Translations under genes and position numbers: made by a program
DNA from: an uncultured Arachnia sp.
GTDB lineage: Bacteria > Actinomycetota > Actinomycetes > Propionibacteriales > Propionibacteriaceae
Length of the DNA: 64,000 nt
Assembly: GCA_947493995.1 (NCBI GenBank)
Contig: CANLTJ010000001.1
Coordinates: 248,001-312,000, forward strand
Reading direction: 5' to 3'
The notes under the pieces: model-generated
The model's input: the letters and a program-made list of their open reading frames with translations, nothing else
The model's database searches: none
What the model was told of the DNA's origin: nothing
Shown here: one piece after another, positions 1-9,069 of the stretch
How positions within the stretch are numbered: position 1 is the first letter of the stretch
Layout: each line of letters begins with the position of its first letter

Positions 1-1830
1 GTTGTAGCGGGGCAAGGCTGTCTGCATGATGTTCTGCACGACGGGGAGCGCCAGTTTGCTCCCCGAGCTGCCATTACTGGGTTGATCCAGGACGACGTAG
101 ACCAGGAGTTGGGGATCCTCGGCCGGCGCCACACCCACGAAGGAGGCCGTGTACCCGTTGTAGCACTTGCAGGACGGATCGAAGCGCTGAGCCGTGCCCG
201 ACTTGCCGGCGGTCCGATATCCGGGGATTGACCGTGACCCGTTGCCGACACCGGCGATGACCGCCTCCATCACGTCGACGACTTGCGTGGACGCCTCTTC
301 GGAGATGACTCTCCGCTCTGTCGCCTCCGGTAGCTCAATGGGTGTTCCATCGGCGGTGGTGGCGGACTTGATGATGGTGGGTTGGTGGTAGACACCACCA
401 TTGACCACCGCTGCCACGGCGGACGCCATCTGCACAGCGGAGACGGACAGTCCCTGCCCGAAGGAGATCTGGTCCCGTGTGTAATCGGCCATGTCGGCGC
501 CGGGGACGGAGCCCGACGTCTCTCCCGGCAGACCCGTTTCGGGCTGGCTTCCGAGACCGAAGTCTTGCAGATAGTTGGAGAGTTGGTCCTTGGGCAGGAG
601 GCGGGCCAGCCTGATGGTGCCAATGTTGGACGAATGCGCCACCACACCGCGGACCGTCAGATTGAGCTCCCCATGACTGAAGGCGTCCTTCACCATGCCC
701 GAGCCTGAGGCGATCAGCGGCGGAACCTCCACACGTGTGTCCGGTTTGATCAGACCAGCGTCCATGAGGGCCGCCATCGTCAGCACCTTCTGCACGGAGC
801 CGGGCTCGTAGGCGTCGGTCACCGCCCGATTGCCCAGGTCGCGGGTTTCCGCTTCTCCGAGTGCGGTGGGATCGAACGACGGTGCATTCGCCAGGGCGAG
901 CAACTCGCCGGAGTGCACATTCATGACGAGCGCCATGCCCGTCTCGGCCCCGGAGGTGCTCATACCCTCGGCCAGTTCCTGCTCCGCCAGCAACTGCATG
1001 TCGTTGTCAATCGTCAAGGCGTAGTTGTTGCCGTCGACGGGCGGAACCAGGACGTTGGTGCCGAAAGGGATGCGCCCGTACCGGGAGGCGTCGTAGATGC
1101 TCTGGCCGGGTTGGCCTGCGAGTTCGTCCTCCAGGACGTTCTCCAGCCCGGCGGCGCCCACGCCCTCGCCATTGACAAATCCGACGACATTGCTGGCCAG
1201 CGACCGGTTGGGATAGGTACGGATGGGGTTTGTCTCCGCGGCCAGGCCGTACCAAGCGGGCCTGCCATCACCGTTCGCGCCCGCTCGCATGGCCGCCTCG
1301 ATCTCCAACCATGTCGCTGCCGGCACCTGCCTCTCGACGACTTCGTAGCGCGAGTACGTGCCGTCGGTCCGCTTCTTGGTCAGTGTGGGCAAATAGTCGG
1401 CGGGTTTACCGCCGAGGTGGGTGGCGAGAATCTCTGCAATGGCAGCGGGGGCCGCGTCGGCTTCAGCCTGCTGCTGCTCGGTCATGGGGTAGCGCTTGTC
1501 CGCCCCGTTGGTCACCACCTGGTCCGGATCGGCGATGATGCGCATCGCGGGTTCCGTCGCGGCCAGCACTGCGCCGTTGCGATCCGTGATGGTGCCCCTG
1601 GTGGCGGGCAGTGTGGAGGCGGACTGCATCTTGGTAGCTGCCTCGTCGGCGAAAGCCTCGGCGTCGATGGCCTGCAGCTGGAAGGCACGCCCGCCGCACA
1701 GCACAATGATGAGGGCGCCGATCACCATGGCCGAGCGGATGCGCAGCGAGGACCGCCCGATGGGGAGCTGCCAGCTGCGGCGGTAGCGACGGGGTGTGGA
1801 TGCCGCGGGGCGACGATTGCTCGCGCTCAC
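1..1830 (-). CDS. ftsI: Peptidoglycan D,D-transpeptidase FtsI (PBP2/PBP3 class B), C-terminus cut by window edge
   Basis: Septal class B penicillin-binding protein that cross-links peptidoglycan at the division site. The reading frame is open from a GTG at 1830 to the window edge, giving 610 visible residues, so the 3' end is missing. A short cytoplasmic Arg-rich N-terminus is followed by one membrane segment near residues 35-50, a dimerisation domain and the transpeptidase domain. Catalytic motifs are visible: S345-V-Q-K348 (SxxK, in the context EPGSVQK), S400-S-N402 (SxN) and K543-S-G-T546 (KTG-type). The GTG overlaps the ftsL stop by 4 nt (GTGA), so translation is probably coupled. It is the last visible gene of the mraZ-rsmH-ftsL-ftsI operon. 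Identification is firm; only the C-terminal tail is unseen. Confidence 0.95.
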   Translation of the reverse strand, partial: MSASNRRPAASTPRRYRRSWQLPIGRSSLRIRSAMVIGALIIVLCGGRAFQLQAIDAEAFADEAATKMQSASTLPATRGTITDRNGAVLAATEPAMRIIADPDQVVTNGADKRYPMTEQQQAEADAAPAAIAEILATHLGGKPADYLPTLTKKRTDGTYSRYEVVERQVPAATWLEIEAAMRAGANGDGRPAWYGLAAETNPIRTYPNRSLASNVVGFVNGEGVGAAGLENVLEDELAGQPGQSIYDASRYGRIPFGTNVLVPPVDGNNYALTIDNDMQLLAEQELAEGMSTSGAETGMALVMNVHSGELLALANAPSFDPTALGEAETRDLGNRAVTDAYEPGSVQKVLTMAALMDAGLIKPDTRVEVPPLIASGSGMVKDAFSHGELNLTVRGVVAHSSNIGTIRLARLLPKDQLSNYLQDFGLGSQPETGLPGETSGSVPGADMADYTRDQISFGQGLSVSAVQMASAVAAVVNGGVYHQPTIIKSATTADGTPIELPEATERRVISEEASTQVVDVMEAVIAGVGNGSRSIPGYRTAGKSGTAQRFDPSCKCYNGYTASFVGVAPAEDPQLLVYVVLDQPSNGSSGSKLALPVVQNIMQTALPRYN

Positions 1831-2315
1831 CGCTGCGCACCCGGAGCCATGGGAAGGGCTGAGGACGCTGCGGCTGCCGCTTCTTCGTCGGTGTGCAGTG
1901 AGACCGACGGTCGTCGAAGGTGTGGCGCCTCATCGCCGAGAACGGGCGTGGCATCCCCCAAAATCGCGCCATCGGAGAGCCGGATGAACACCGGGTTGGG
2001 ATTGGGGACCATACCCGCGTCGCTCGCCCGGATCACCAGAGATGCACTGCTGGAGGTCCTCTGCAGCTCGGTCGTCAGATTGGCCGCTCGATACTGGAGT
2101 TCCGTCGCCTCGTTCCGGAGCATCGAGAGTTCCCTGGACTGAGCGGCAACCGAGGTGGTGATGACCATCACCAAGGCCATGCCGATCACCACGAGCGCCA
2201 TGATGATCAGGCCGAACCCCAGGGGCGACACGGTGGAGCGGGTCGGGGGTACCAACGTCAGCCCAGGACGAGAGGGCTGATGTTCATCGCCCCGGAACGA
2301 TACGGCTGTGCTCAT
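1827..2315 (-). CDS. ftsL: FtsL-like cell division protein
   Basis: A 162-residue bitopic protein in the ftsL position between rsmH and ftsI. A basic/polar N-terminus of about 30 residues precedes one hydrophobic segment (about 31-55, [19 protein letters not shown]), then a short predicted coiled coil (about 58-90), then a Pro/Ala-rich tail. FtsL proteins bridge FtsB and FtsQ in the divisome and are recognised by size, topology and position rather than sequence. The ATG overlaps the rsmH stop (ATGA) and the stop overlaps the ftsI GTG, so the three genes are translationally chained. The roughly 70-residue tail after the coiled coil is longer than in classic FtsL, as often seen in actinobacteria. 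Confidence 0.8.
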   Translation of the reverse strand: MSTAVSFRGDEHQPSRPGLTLVPPTRSTVSPLGFGLIIMALVVIGMALVMVITTSVAAQSRELSMLRNEATELQYRAANLTTELQRTSSSASLVIRASDAGMVPNPNPVFIRLSDGAILGDATPVLGDEAPHLRRPSVSLHTDEEAAAAASSALPMAPGAQR

Positions 2316-3274
2316 GATTCTTCCCTCGTTCGTTCAGCGACGCGCAACCGTGCGGATGCGGCTCGTGGGTTGGTGGCAATCTCTTCGGCGTCCGGACGCT
2401 CTGCGCCCCTGGTGAGAAGACGCAGCTCGGCCCTGAGGTGGGGTGGCACCACCGGCATGGTGCGGGGGGCTCGATCCGTGGCCAGCGCTGCGAACGTCTG
2501 CTTGACCAGTCGGTCCTCGAGCGAGTGATAGGACAGGACCGCCACTCGGCCTCCCACGGTGAGCGCCTCGATGGCTGCCGGTACAGCTGCCGCGAGTGCC
2601 TCAAGTTCCCGGTTGACCTCGATGCGAAGCGCCTGGAAGGTGCGCTTGGCCGGGTGTCCGCCACTCCGGCGCCCCGCCGCTGGCACTGCCGCGGAAATCA
2701 CCTCGACAAGTCGCCCTGAATGGGTGAACGGCTCCGATGCACGCTCGGTGACGATGGAGCTGACGATTCGCTCCGCGAACTTCTCCTCACCGAAACGACG
2801 CAGGATCCGCAACAGCCGGCCGGGAGCATAGGTGTTGACGACGTCTGCCGCCGTGGGGCCGTCGACGGCATTCATGCGCATGTCCAGCGGGGCGTCGACG
2901 CTGTAGGCAAATCCCCGCTCGGTGCGATCGATCTGCAGGGAGGACAGGCCAAGATCCATGAGGACAGCATCCACCGAACTGATGCCGATGTTGTGGAGGA
3001 TCTGCGGCAGTTCGTCATATACGGCATGAAAGAGCGTGGCGCGCCGGTTGAGATCACCCAACCGCTCCCTGGCCACAGCGTGCGCGTCGAGGTCCCGATC
3101 GATGCCGATGAGACGGGCCGCGGGGCATGCCCGCAGGATCGCGGCCGCGTGGCCGCCGAGTCCGAGTGTCGCATCGACGAAGATGGCACCCTCGTGGTCC
3201 AGGGACGGGCGCAGCAACTCCACGATCCGGTCACGCATGACCGGATCGTGGACGTCTGCGTAGCCCTGCTCCAT
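2312..3274 (-). CDS. rsmH: 16S rRNA (cytosine(1402)-N4)-methyltransferase RsmH
   Basis: SAM-dependent methyltransferase that modifies C1402 in the 16S rRNA decoding centre (formerly MraW). The 320-residue protein carries the SAM-binding motif D34-A-T-L-G-L-G-G-H42 and the late family motif [11 protein letters not shown]. The frame is open upstream for 56 more codons. I chose the ATG at 3274 because GGAGAAGG lies just upstream and because homologues begin with a short HxPV-like region (here DVHDPVM). It lies 139 bp after mraZ and overlaps ftsL by 4 bp. Confidence 0.95.
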   Translation of the reverse strand: MEQGYADVHDPVMRDRIVELLRPSLDHEGAIFVDATLGLGGHAAAILRACPAARLIGIDRDLDAHAVARERLGDLNRRATLFHAVYDELPQILHNIGISSVDAVLMDLGLSSLQIDRTERGFAYSVDAPLDMRMNAVDGPTAADVVNTYAPGRLLRILRRFGEEKFAERIVSSIVTERASEPFTHSGRLVEVISAAVPAAGRRSGGHPAKRTFQALRIEVNRELEALAAAVPAAIEALTVGGRVAVLSYHSLEDRLVKQTFAALATDRAPRTMPVVPPHLRAELRLLTRGAERPDAEEIATNPRAASARLRVAERTREES

Positions 3275-3413
3275 CTCGACCCTTCTCCGCCGGTTGTGCA
3301 CTTTGCCTGAAGTCCTGCCGGCTGGTTCCCTTCCGGTCCGGCTACCTGACATCGGGGAAGTGACGTCAGGGCCCCGTTCCGGCCGGGAACCACCCGGCAG
3401 GTGAGGTGACTGC

Positions 3414-3845
3414 TCAGCCCGGATGGGCCAACAGTTCCTCATTCATCTCCGAGAAGCCCTCCTCGGCTCTGTCCGAGTAATCCATCCACTGCGCGGCATC
3501 CCAGATCTCGGCCCGGTTGTAGGCACCGATCACCACGACGTCGCGATCCAGGCCGGCGTAGGTGCGCAACATCGGCGGGATGGTGATGCGACCCTGCTTG
3601 TCAGGAACCTCGAAGCTGGCTCCGGCGGCCATCATGCGCTGGTAGTCCCGGACCTGCTTCAGAGTGTTGGGGGCCGAGCTGACCGGTGTCATGAGCGACT
3701 CGAAGCCGTCTGTGGTGTAGATGGCAAGGGCGCGCTCCTGGGTGCGTGCCACGACAAGCCCTTCCGCGAAGACGTCCCGGAAACGAGCTGGCAGAATCAG
3801 GCGTCCCTTCTCGTCCAACTTCGGGGTGTACGTCCCGACCAGCAT
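3414..3845 (-). CDS. mraZ: Transcriptional regulator MraZ
   Basis: DNA-binding regulator of the division and cell-wall cluster, built of two SpoVT/AbrB-type half domains that assemble into rings. The 143-residue protein has both conserved DxxGR blocks: D11-E-K-G-R15 followed by LILPARFR, and D82-K-Q-G-R86 followed by ITIPPMLR. The ATG at 3845 is preceded by GGAGGTGAT. Longer upstream starts in this frame would run into the operator repeats and are rejected. It heads the minus-strand operon with rsmH, ftsL and ftsI and probably represses it through the repeats at 3883-3922. Confidence 0.95.
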   Translation of the reverse strand: MLVGTYTPKLDEKGRLILPARFRDVFAEGLVVARTQERALAIYTTDGFESLMTPVSSAPNTLKQVRDYQRMMAAGASFEVPDKQGRITIPPMLRTYAGLDRDVVVIGAYNRAEIWDAAQWMDYSDRAEEGFSEMNEELLAHPG

Positions 3846-3882
3846 GCGCGCATCACCTCCCCAAACCGTCCCGGAGCCCCTC

Positions 3883-3922
3883 AGCCCTCCATTTTCCTCC
3901 ACAATACCCCACTTTGCTCCAC
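3883..3922 (-). promoter_or_regulatory. MraZ operator: four 10-bp direct repeats
   Basis: On the minus strand, four consecutive decamers read GTGGAGCAAA, GTGGGGTATT, GTGGAGGAAA and ATGGAGGGCT. The G-rich RTGGRG half is repeated every 10 bp, that is once per helical turn. MraZ is known to bind direct repeats of a TGGG/TGGAG-like core in front of its own gene. The array ends 37 bp before the mraZ ATG. Confidence 0.75.
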
Positions 3923-4049
3923 TTGGATCACCAAGAAGCGATGTTGAGCACACCCATTGACACCCGCGAGTCGTGGCGAATTGAACCGAGCAACTACGCT
4001 GAACCACGATCTGCCGCCAGCAGACCACGAACGAAGAGGAGACCCACGC

Positions 4050-5015
4050 GTGAACGACGCTGCGACCCCGTCCCTGGCAGAAGTGGCCAACGTCGCCACA
4101 TCAGTGGGCCAGTCGATCTCCAAGGTGGTGGAGGGCAAGCCCCGTCAGATCCACACGGCGATCATCGTGCTGTTCGCCGAGGGCCACCTCCTGATCGAGG
4201 ACGTTCCAGGTGTCGGCAAGACGGTGCTGGCGAAGGCTCTGGCTCGCTCGATCTCGGGCGAGGCCCGGCGCATCCAATTCACACCGGACCTGCTGCCGAG
4301 CGATGTCACCGGCGTCTCGGTCTTCAACCAGGAGAGCCGCGAGTTCGAGTTCAAGAAGGGCGGCGTCTTCGCCAACATCGTCGTAGGCGACGAGATCAAC
4401 CGCGCATCCCCCAAAACGCAGTCCGCACTTCTGGAGGCCATGGCGGAGAGCCAGGTCTCCGTCGACGGCCGCACCTACCCGCTGCCCAACCCGTTCATGG
4501 TGATCGCGACGCAGAACCCCATCGAGATGGAGGGGACCTACCCCCTGCCGGAGGCGCAACGTGACCGGTTCATGGCCCGCATCCAGATGGGCTACCCCGC
4601 ACGAACATCCGAAGTGGCGATGTTGACGGCTCAGGCCAACGGCGACCAGCTCGCCACGGTGTCTGCCGTCACGGACGCCGACTTCGTGGCTCGCGCGGTG
4701 GTCGCGATCCGGGAGGTGTACGTGGCTCCCATCATCAATGACTACATCGTCAACCTGGTGGAGGCCACCCGCAACTCCCCGGACCTGAGGCTCGGAGCCA
4801 GCCCCCGGGCGTCGCTCCACCTGATGCGTGCGGCACGCGTGGAGGCTGCGCTGGCGGGGCGCGATTACGTGATTCCCGAGGACGTCGCGCATCTGGCCAC
4901 CACGGTGCTGTCCCATCGCGTGCTCCTGACGGTGGACGCCCAAGTGGCTCGCCGAAGCAACGAACAGGTGGTGGCTGGCGCCGTGGCCCAGGTGCCGCTG
5001 CCGAACAAGGGATGA
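4050..5015 (+). CDS. MoxR-family AAA+ ATPase
   Basis: MoxR ATPases act as chaperone-like machines, usually with DUF58 and transglutaminase-like partners, as here. The 321-residue protein has Walker A G54-V-G-K-T58 (in EDVPGVGKT), Walker B VVGDEINRASP with D114-E115, and a sensor-1 stretch VIATQNP. The start is a GTG at 4050 preceded by GAGGAG. An ATG 93 bp upstream in frame has no ribosome site and is rejected. It is divergent from mraZ and begins a three-gene operon. The DUF58 gene follows after 4 nt. Confidence 0.92.
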   Translation: MNDAATPSLAEVANVATSVGQSISKVVEGKPRQIHTAIIVLFAEGHLLIEDVPGVGKTVLAKALARSISGEARRIQFTPDLLPSDVTGVSVFNQESREFEFKKGGVFANIVVGDEINRASPKTQSALLEAMAESQVSVDGRTYPLPNPFMVIATQNPIEMEGTYPLPEAQRDRFMARIQMGYPARTSEVAMLTAQANGDQLATVSAVTDADFVARAVVAIREVYVAPIINDYIVNLVEATRNSPDLRLGASPRASLHLMRAARVEAALAGRDYVIPEDVAHLATTVLSHRVLLTVDAQVARRSNEQVVAGAVAQVPLPNKG

Positions 5016-5019
5016 ACCG

Positions 5020-6270
5020 TTGCCCACGACCAAGGTGCGCTTGACAGGCCGGGGCTTCACGCTCCTCTTCGTGGGTATGGTTCTCATCGTCGCCACGGCA
5101 GTGGTGGGAGAACCGGACCTCATGTGGATCGGCTTCCTCATGGCGATCATGCCGCTGGTGGGCCTCGTCGTCGTCGTGCTGCTGAGTCCTCGTCTGCACG
5201 TCACGCGCCACGTGGAGCCGCAACAGGTGCCCATCGGGGAACGCCCCAGGGCCGATCTTCAGATCGAGAACCGCAGGAGCCTGTCCCTCACCGCCAGTGA
5301 ATTCCGTGACGCCTGCCCGGGTGCCCTCGGATCTGCGGCGCGTTTCGCACTCGCCCACGGCCTGGGCCGCTGGCGCCAGTCGGTCAGCTATGAGGTGCGT
5401 GCGGACCACCGCGGCCATTTCGATCTCGGGCCGCTCGACGTCGTCAACAACGATCCACTGCACCTCGCGACATCCTCCTGGCGGGTACCGGGTAATGCGG
5501 CGACCCTGCGCGTGACGCCACGGATGTACCCCTTGCCCATGCCGCGCCGTCTCATTGGTGCCGGCTCCACCGGTGAGACCACACCGCAGCGTATTGGGCA
5601 TGTCGGTCAGGACGACGTGCTGGTACGCGAGCATCGCCACGGCGACGATCTGCGTCGGGTCCACTGGCGGCTCACGGCCAAACAGGGTGAACTGATGGTC
5701 CGGCTGGAGGAACAGCCCTGGGATCCGTCGGTCACGCTCGTCATCGACAATCGCAGCGACGCACATCTGGGGTCGGGACCCAACGGGGGAATGGAATGGT
5801 CCATCTCGGCTGTCGCCTCCATAGCCGCGGTCCTGATCTCGGAGCGATGCCGCGTCACCGTCGTCTCGGCGGAGACGGAGATCTACTCTCCCCTGCATGC
5901 GGACGCCCAGTCGGCGAGAGACCGCATGCTGGGCGCCATGGTGGATCTCGCTGGCTCCGAGCGGGAGTCCCTCATCAGCGGCCTGTCCAATTCGGACTCC
6001 ATCGAGAACTCGCAGTCCATCATGGCAGCGCTCGGCGTGCTGAGCGCCCGAGACGCCTCGATACTGACCGCCGTCGGCCACCGGATGCAGCAGGCCGCCG
6101 CCCTCGTTCCGGATCCGGTGGCCTGGGGTGTGGACGTGACACGGGCGGAAGCACATCGTGATGCCTGCCGTCTGCTCGCGACGTCGGGATGGATGCTTCA
6201 CCAATACCGGCCCGGCGAGAGCGTCGTCGAAGCCTGGGACCGGCTGATGGCACGCGTGGAGGCGCGATGA
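5020..6270 (+). CDS. DUF58-domain membrane protein
   Basis: 416 residues. Two adjacent hydrophobic segments (about 12-30 and 34-55) are followed by a soluble region with the DUF58 signature VREHRHGDDLRRVHW at about 202-216 and a von Willebrand-like fold expected after it. DUF58 proteins are standard partners of MoxR ATPases, and their biochemical role is not established. The start is a TTG at 5020, 4 nt after the moxR stop with AAGG upstream. No better start lies before the first membrane segment. Its stop overlaps the next gene (ATGA). Confidence 0.88.
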   Translation: MPTTKVRLTGRGFTLLFVGMVLIVATAVVGEPDLMWIGFLMAIMPLVGLVVVVLLSPRLHVTRHVEPQQVPIGERPRADLQIENRRSLSLTASEFRDACPGALGSAARFALAHGLGRWRQSVSYEVRADHRGHFDLGPLDVVNNDPLHLATSSWRVPGNAATLRVTPRMYPLPMPRRLIGAGSTGETTPQRIGHVGQDDVLVREHRHGDDLRRVHWRLTAKQGELMVRLEEQPWDPSVTLVIDNRSDAHLGSGPNGGMEWSISAVASIAAVLISERCRVTVVSAETEIYSPLHADAQSARDRMLGAMVDLAGSERESLISGLSNSDSIENSQSIMAALGVLSARDASILTAVGHRMQQAAALVPDPVAWGVDVTRAEAHRDACRLLATSGWMLHQYRPGESVVEAWDRLMARVEAR

Positions 6271-8429
6271 AATTCAACCACTCCGTCTGGAACTCATCCG
6301 TCATCGCCATTGCCGTGGGTCTGGCCGCATGGACCCTGCGACCCATGTTCACGAACACGGACTTCCTCACCTGGTTGCCAGCCCTCCTGCTGGTGTCCGC
6401 AGTCATCGGAGCACTCGGTGTGCTCGGCGGACTGCCCCGGCTGGTCACGACGGCCATGCAGACTCTCGGCATGGCGGCACTTCTGCTGTGGCTGGGTTTC
6501 CGATGGGCACCCGCCCCGCAGGACCCAGAAGGTTCCTGGTACGAGCCGCTCATCCTGCTGGGCGGCATGGGAACTGCGGTGGTGCGCGACAACTCAGCGC
6601 CGCTGCCGAGCAACATGGGCCTGAACTGGTTGCTGCTGTGCATTCTTGCGCTGGTGCTGCTGGCCACGGAGCTTCTCGTCAACGCGTTGGAGCAACCTGC
6701 GTGGTCGCTGGCCCCGCTCGGAGTCGTCTACGGGGTGGGCGCCGTCACCCTCGCCAGCGAACTGGACTGGACGGCATTCATTGCCATCGCGGCCGGATAC
6801 GGACTGATCCTGCTGAGCAGCACCCATCTGGCGGGTACAGGGACGAAACGACCCGCCTTCCAGGTCTCCCGCACGGCTGCCGTCGTCATCACCATTGGTG
6901 TGGCGGCCCTGCTGGCTCCGCTCCTGAGTCCTTTCGTGCCTCTCGGGGACAAGCAGCCGTGGCTGCAGGCCGGCCAGAATGCTCCCATCCGACTCAGCGA
7001 CCCCTCCATCCTCCTGAGCGAGAACCTGCAGCGGCCATCCGAACAGGTGGTCCTGCGCTACAGCACGGATTCGGAGGAACCCGTATATCTCCGCACGGTG
7101 GCGATGAACCTGTTGACCACCGAGGGCGCGGGACTCGATTCGATGGACCTCTCCTCCAGAGGCTTGGAGGACGACTACACCGCCCCCGGGGAAGAGGTGG
7201 AGACGCAGGTGCAGATACAGATGCCCTCCCAGTACCTGCCCGTCCCCTTCGCGGTGGACAGCTTCGATGCCGATGGCAGCTGGGCCCACGATCCTGACAC
7301 CATGACCATCGTCGCCACGGGCGACGCCGCCGCTGAACAGACTGCGAACCTGGAGTACGAGGCCACATCCACAGTGCCGAACCCTGAACGCGAGGACATC
7401 GCGTCCGCCACAGCCGGCACGGCTCCCTCCGGGGAGGACACCCTCACTGTTCCGGATGGTCTCGACGATGCGGTGGCCACGCTGACCGATTCGGTGACAG
7501 CTCAGGCGGCCACCGACGGCGAGCGGGCTCTGGCCATCCAGAGCTTCCTGCGTTCGGAGGAGTTCACCTACAGCCTTGAGGCACCCGACGAGGTGGGCAT
7601 CGACGTCATCAGCAACTTCCTGCTGAACGACCGTGCCGGATACTGCATCCATTTTGCGGCGGGCATGATCACCATGGCGCGGCTCGAGGGGATTCCTGCG
7701 CGCATGGCCATTGGTTTCACGCCCGGCGAGCGCGTCGGGGACGAGTGGGTCGTGACCACACACAACATGCACTCGTGGCCGGAGCTGTACTTCGAGGGCC
7801 TCGGATGGGTGCCGTTCGAACCCACGAAATCCGTTGCCGGTCCCCCCGAGTACACGGATCCGGACGCACCCATCAGTTCACCCTCCCCCAGCGCCACCCC
7901 CTCGGACTCGGCGGCTCCGAGCGCTCCACCCTCCAGTGCTCCGCCGGAACCACCGGAGGAGCCCACGGTGGATCCCGCCTCCAACGACACGGATGACACC
8001 AATCGTGGCGGTTGGCTGCTGCTGCTCGGGCTCGGTGTGCTCGCTGCCCTCCCGGTCTCTCTCCGGAGCCTCGTGCGACTGTGGCGTCTCCGGGCGGGAC
8101 AGGAGCCCGCAGCGGCAGCTGAGAACGCGTGGCGCGAAGTGCAGGCGCTCTTCATCGACACGGGCCAGAAGTGGAGCACAGCCTCTCCGGTTCTGGCGGC
8201 GCAGGAAGTGGGTGGGAATCCCCAGAAACCGGAGAATGTCCAGTTGGCGACGCTCGCCGGGACTGTCGAGCGCGCGCGCTACGCCCGAGGGGGCGCCGAC
8301 ACCTCGGAGCTCGGTCATCAGGTACATGCCTTCCGGAAGGACTTTCTCGCTGCACAGCCCGGCGACGCACGGCTGCGGGCACAGTTCCTGCCGAAGTCTC
8401 TGTTGTCCCCACGCATGCGTCGCGGATGA
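6267..8429 (+). CDS. Transglutaminase-like (TgpA-type) membrane protein
   Basis: 720 residues with a cluster of N-terminal membrane helices, an extracytoplasmic transglutaminase-core domain, a Ser/Pro/Ala-rich linker (about 540-570), a final membrane helix and a cytoplasmic tail. The papain-like catalytic set is visible as C460 (GYCIHFA), H502 (HNMHSWPELYF) and an acidic residue E518 in GWVPFEPT, where many family members carry Asp. The ATG at 6267 overlaps the DUF58 stop by 4 nt. The MoxR/DUF58/transglutaminase trio is a conserved module, probably acting on envelope proteins. The substrate is unknown. Confidence 0.88.
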   Translation: MKFNHSVWNSSVIAIAVGLAAWTLRPMFTNTDFLTWLPALLLVSAVIGALGVLGGLPRLVTTAMQTLGMAALLLWLGFRWAPAPQDPEGSWYEPLILLGGMGTAVVRDNSAPLPSNMGLNWLLLCILALVLLATELLVNALEQPAWSLAPLGVVYGVGAVTLASELDWTAFIAIAAGYGLILLSSTHLAGTGTKRPAFQVSRTAAVVITIGVAALLAPLLSPFVPLGDKQPWLQAGQNAPIRLSDPSILLSENLQRPSEQVVLRYSTDSEEPVYLRTVAMNLLTTEGAGLDSMDLSSRGLEDDYTAPGEEVETQVQIQMPSQYLPVPFAVDSFDADGSWAHDPDTMTIVATGDAAAEQTANLEYEATSTVPNPEREDIASATAGTAPSGEDTLTVPDGLDDAVATLTDSVTAQAATDGERALAIQSFLRSEEFTYSLEAPDEVGIDVISNFLLNDRAGYCIHFAAGMITMARLEGIPARMAIGFTPGERVGDEWVVTTHNMHSWPELYFEGLGWVPFEPTKSVAGPPEYTDPDAPISSPSPSATPSDSAAPSAPPSSAPPEPPEEPTVDPASNDTDDTNRGGWLLLLGLGVLAALPVSLRSLVRLWRLRAGQEPAAAAENAWREVQALFIDTGQKWSTASPVLAAQEVGGNPQKPENVQLATLAGTVERARYARGGADTSELGHQVHAFRKDFLAAQPGDARLRAQFLPKSLLSPRMRRG

Positions 8430-8517
8430 AGGCTTTCGTGCGGCCTTGAGGAGACGTACAATCAGGTGTGACAACACTGTCCGGGTTGTCAGCCGTGTCT
8501 AGGCGAGGGAGATGGGT

Positions 8518-8907
8518 ATGGCCCTGTCAGAGCAGGAGCGCAAGCTGTTGGAGCAGCTTGAGGCGTCCCTCATGGCCGAGGACCCCAAGTTCGCACACAC
8601 ACTGAGTGGGGCAACTGGCGTTCGGATTCATCGTCGCCGCGCCACACTCGCCGGGCTCGGGTTCGTTGCGGGTCTGCTGTTGCTCATCGTGGGCGTATCG
8701 ATCCACCCTGTCGTCAGCGTCCTGGGATTCATCCTGATGCTGGCCTCCGCAATCATCGGCGTCAGCTCGTGGCAGCGGGTCGCGGGGGAAGGCCAGCCCA
8801 GAGTGCCCACACCCGGACCACAGGACTCCCCCAAGCCCTCCAGCCAGGACTTCATGGAAAGGCTCGAGGAGCAGTGGCGCAAGCGCCAGGAGGGCAAGGA
8901 CCTCTAG
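8518..8907 (+). CDS. DUF3040 family small membrane protein
   Basis: 129 residues. A conserved N-terminal helix (ALSEQERKLLEQLEASL) is typical of DUF3040, and two hydrophobic segments (about 44-62 and 64-80) precede a charged tail. DUF3040 proteins are actinobacterial and often lie near mraZ, and their function is unknown. Two ATGs lie 6 nt apart (8512 and 8518). The second has GAGGGAG at a better distance and is preferred. A possible -10 TACAAT is at 8457-8462. The stop TAG is formed by TA of the gene plus the first G of the inserted element at 8907. Confidence 0.85.
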   Translation: MALSEQERKLLEQLEASLMAEDPKFAHTLSGATGVRIHRRRATLAGLGFVAGLLLLIVGVSIHPVVSVLGFILMLASAIIGVSSWQRVAGEGQPRVPTPGPQDSPKPSSQDFMERLEEQWRKRQEGKDL

Positions 8908-9069
8908 GGAACCACTGATCAATCATGTCCTGGCTGCGGCGCACCGGATCGGGCGATCTGGCGTCCCTACATCTGGATATGGACATCCAGTACACGCACC
9001 AGATGTCGTGACACCATCTCATCCCGCCCGGCACGTCCTCACCGAGAACAGCATTGATCAGCACTTCCC
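8907..9069. mobile_element. 163-bp MITE-like element, copy 1
   Basis: Non-coding element bounded by imperfect inverted ends. The left end reads GGGAACCACTGATCAAT. The right end read backwards is GGGAAGTGCTGATCAAT, a 14 of 17 match. It is flanked by TA on both sides (8905-8906 and 9070-9071), consistent with a 2-bp target duplication. Inside are CTGGAT (8973-8978) with ATCCAG (8985-8990), and CATCTGG (8970-8976) with CCAGATG (8999-9005), which can form alternative hairpins. A second copy of identical length is at 20675-20837, with 11 differences. No transposase is present, so mobilisation in trans by a related IS is inferred. The parent family is not identified. Confidence 0.85.

Noticed and set aside
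913..2142. A 409-codon plus-strand frame opposite ftsI
   Set aside because: Typical high-GC antisense shadow: it lies across ftsI and ftsL, whose motifs are intact, and it has no recognisable domain.
3275..3442. A 56-residue N-terminal extension of RsmH
   Set aside because: The extension is low-complexity Arg/Pro/Gly and lacks a ribosome site. The ATG at 3274 has GGAGAAGG and matches the family start.
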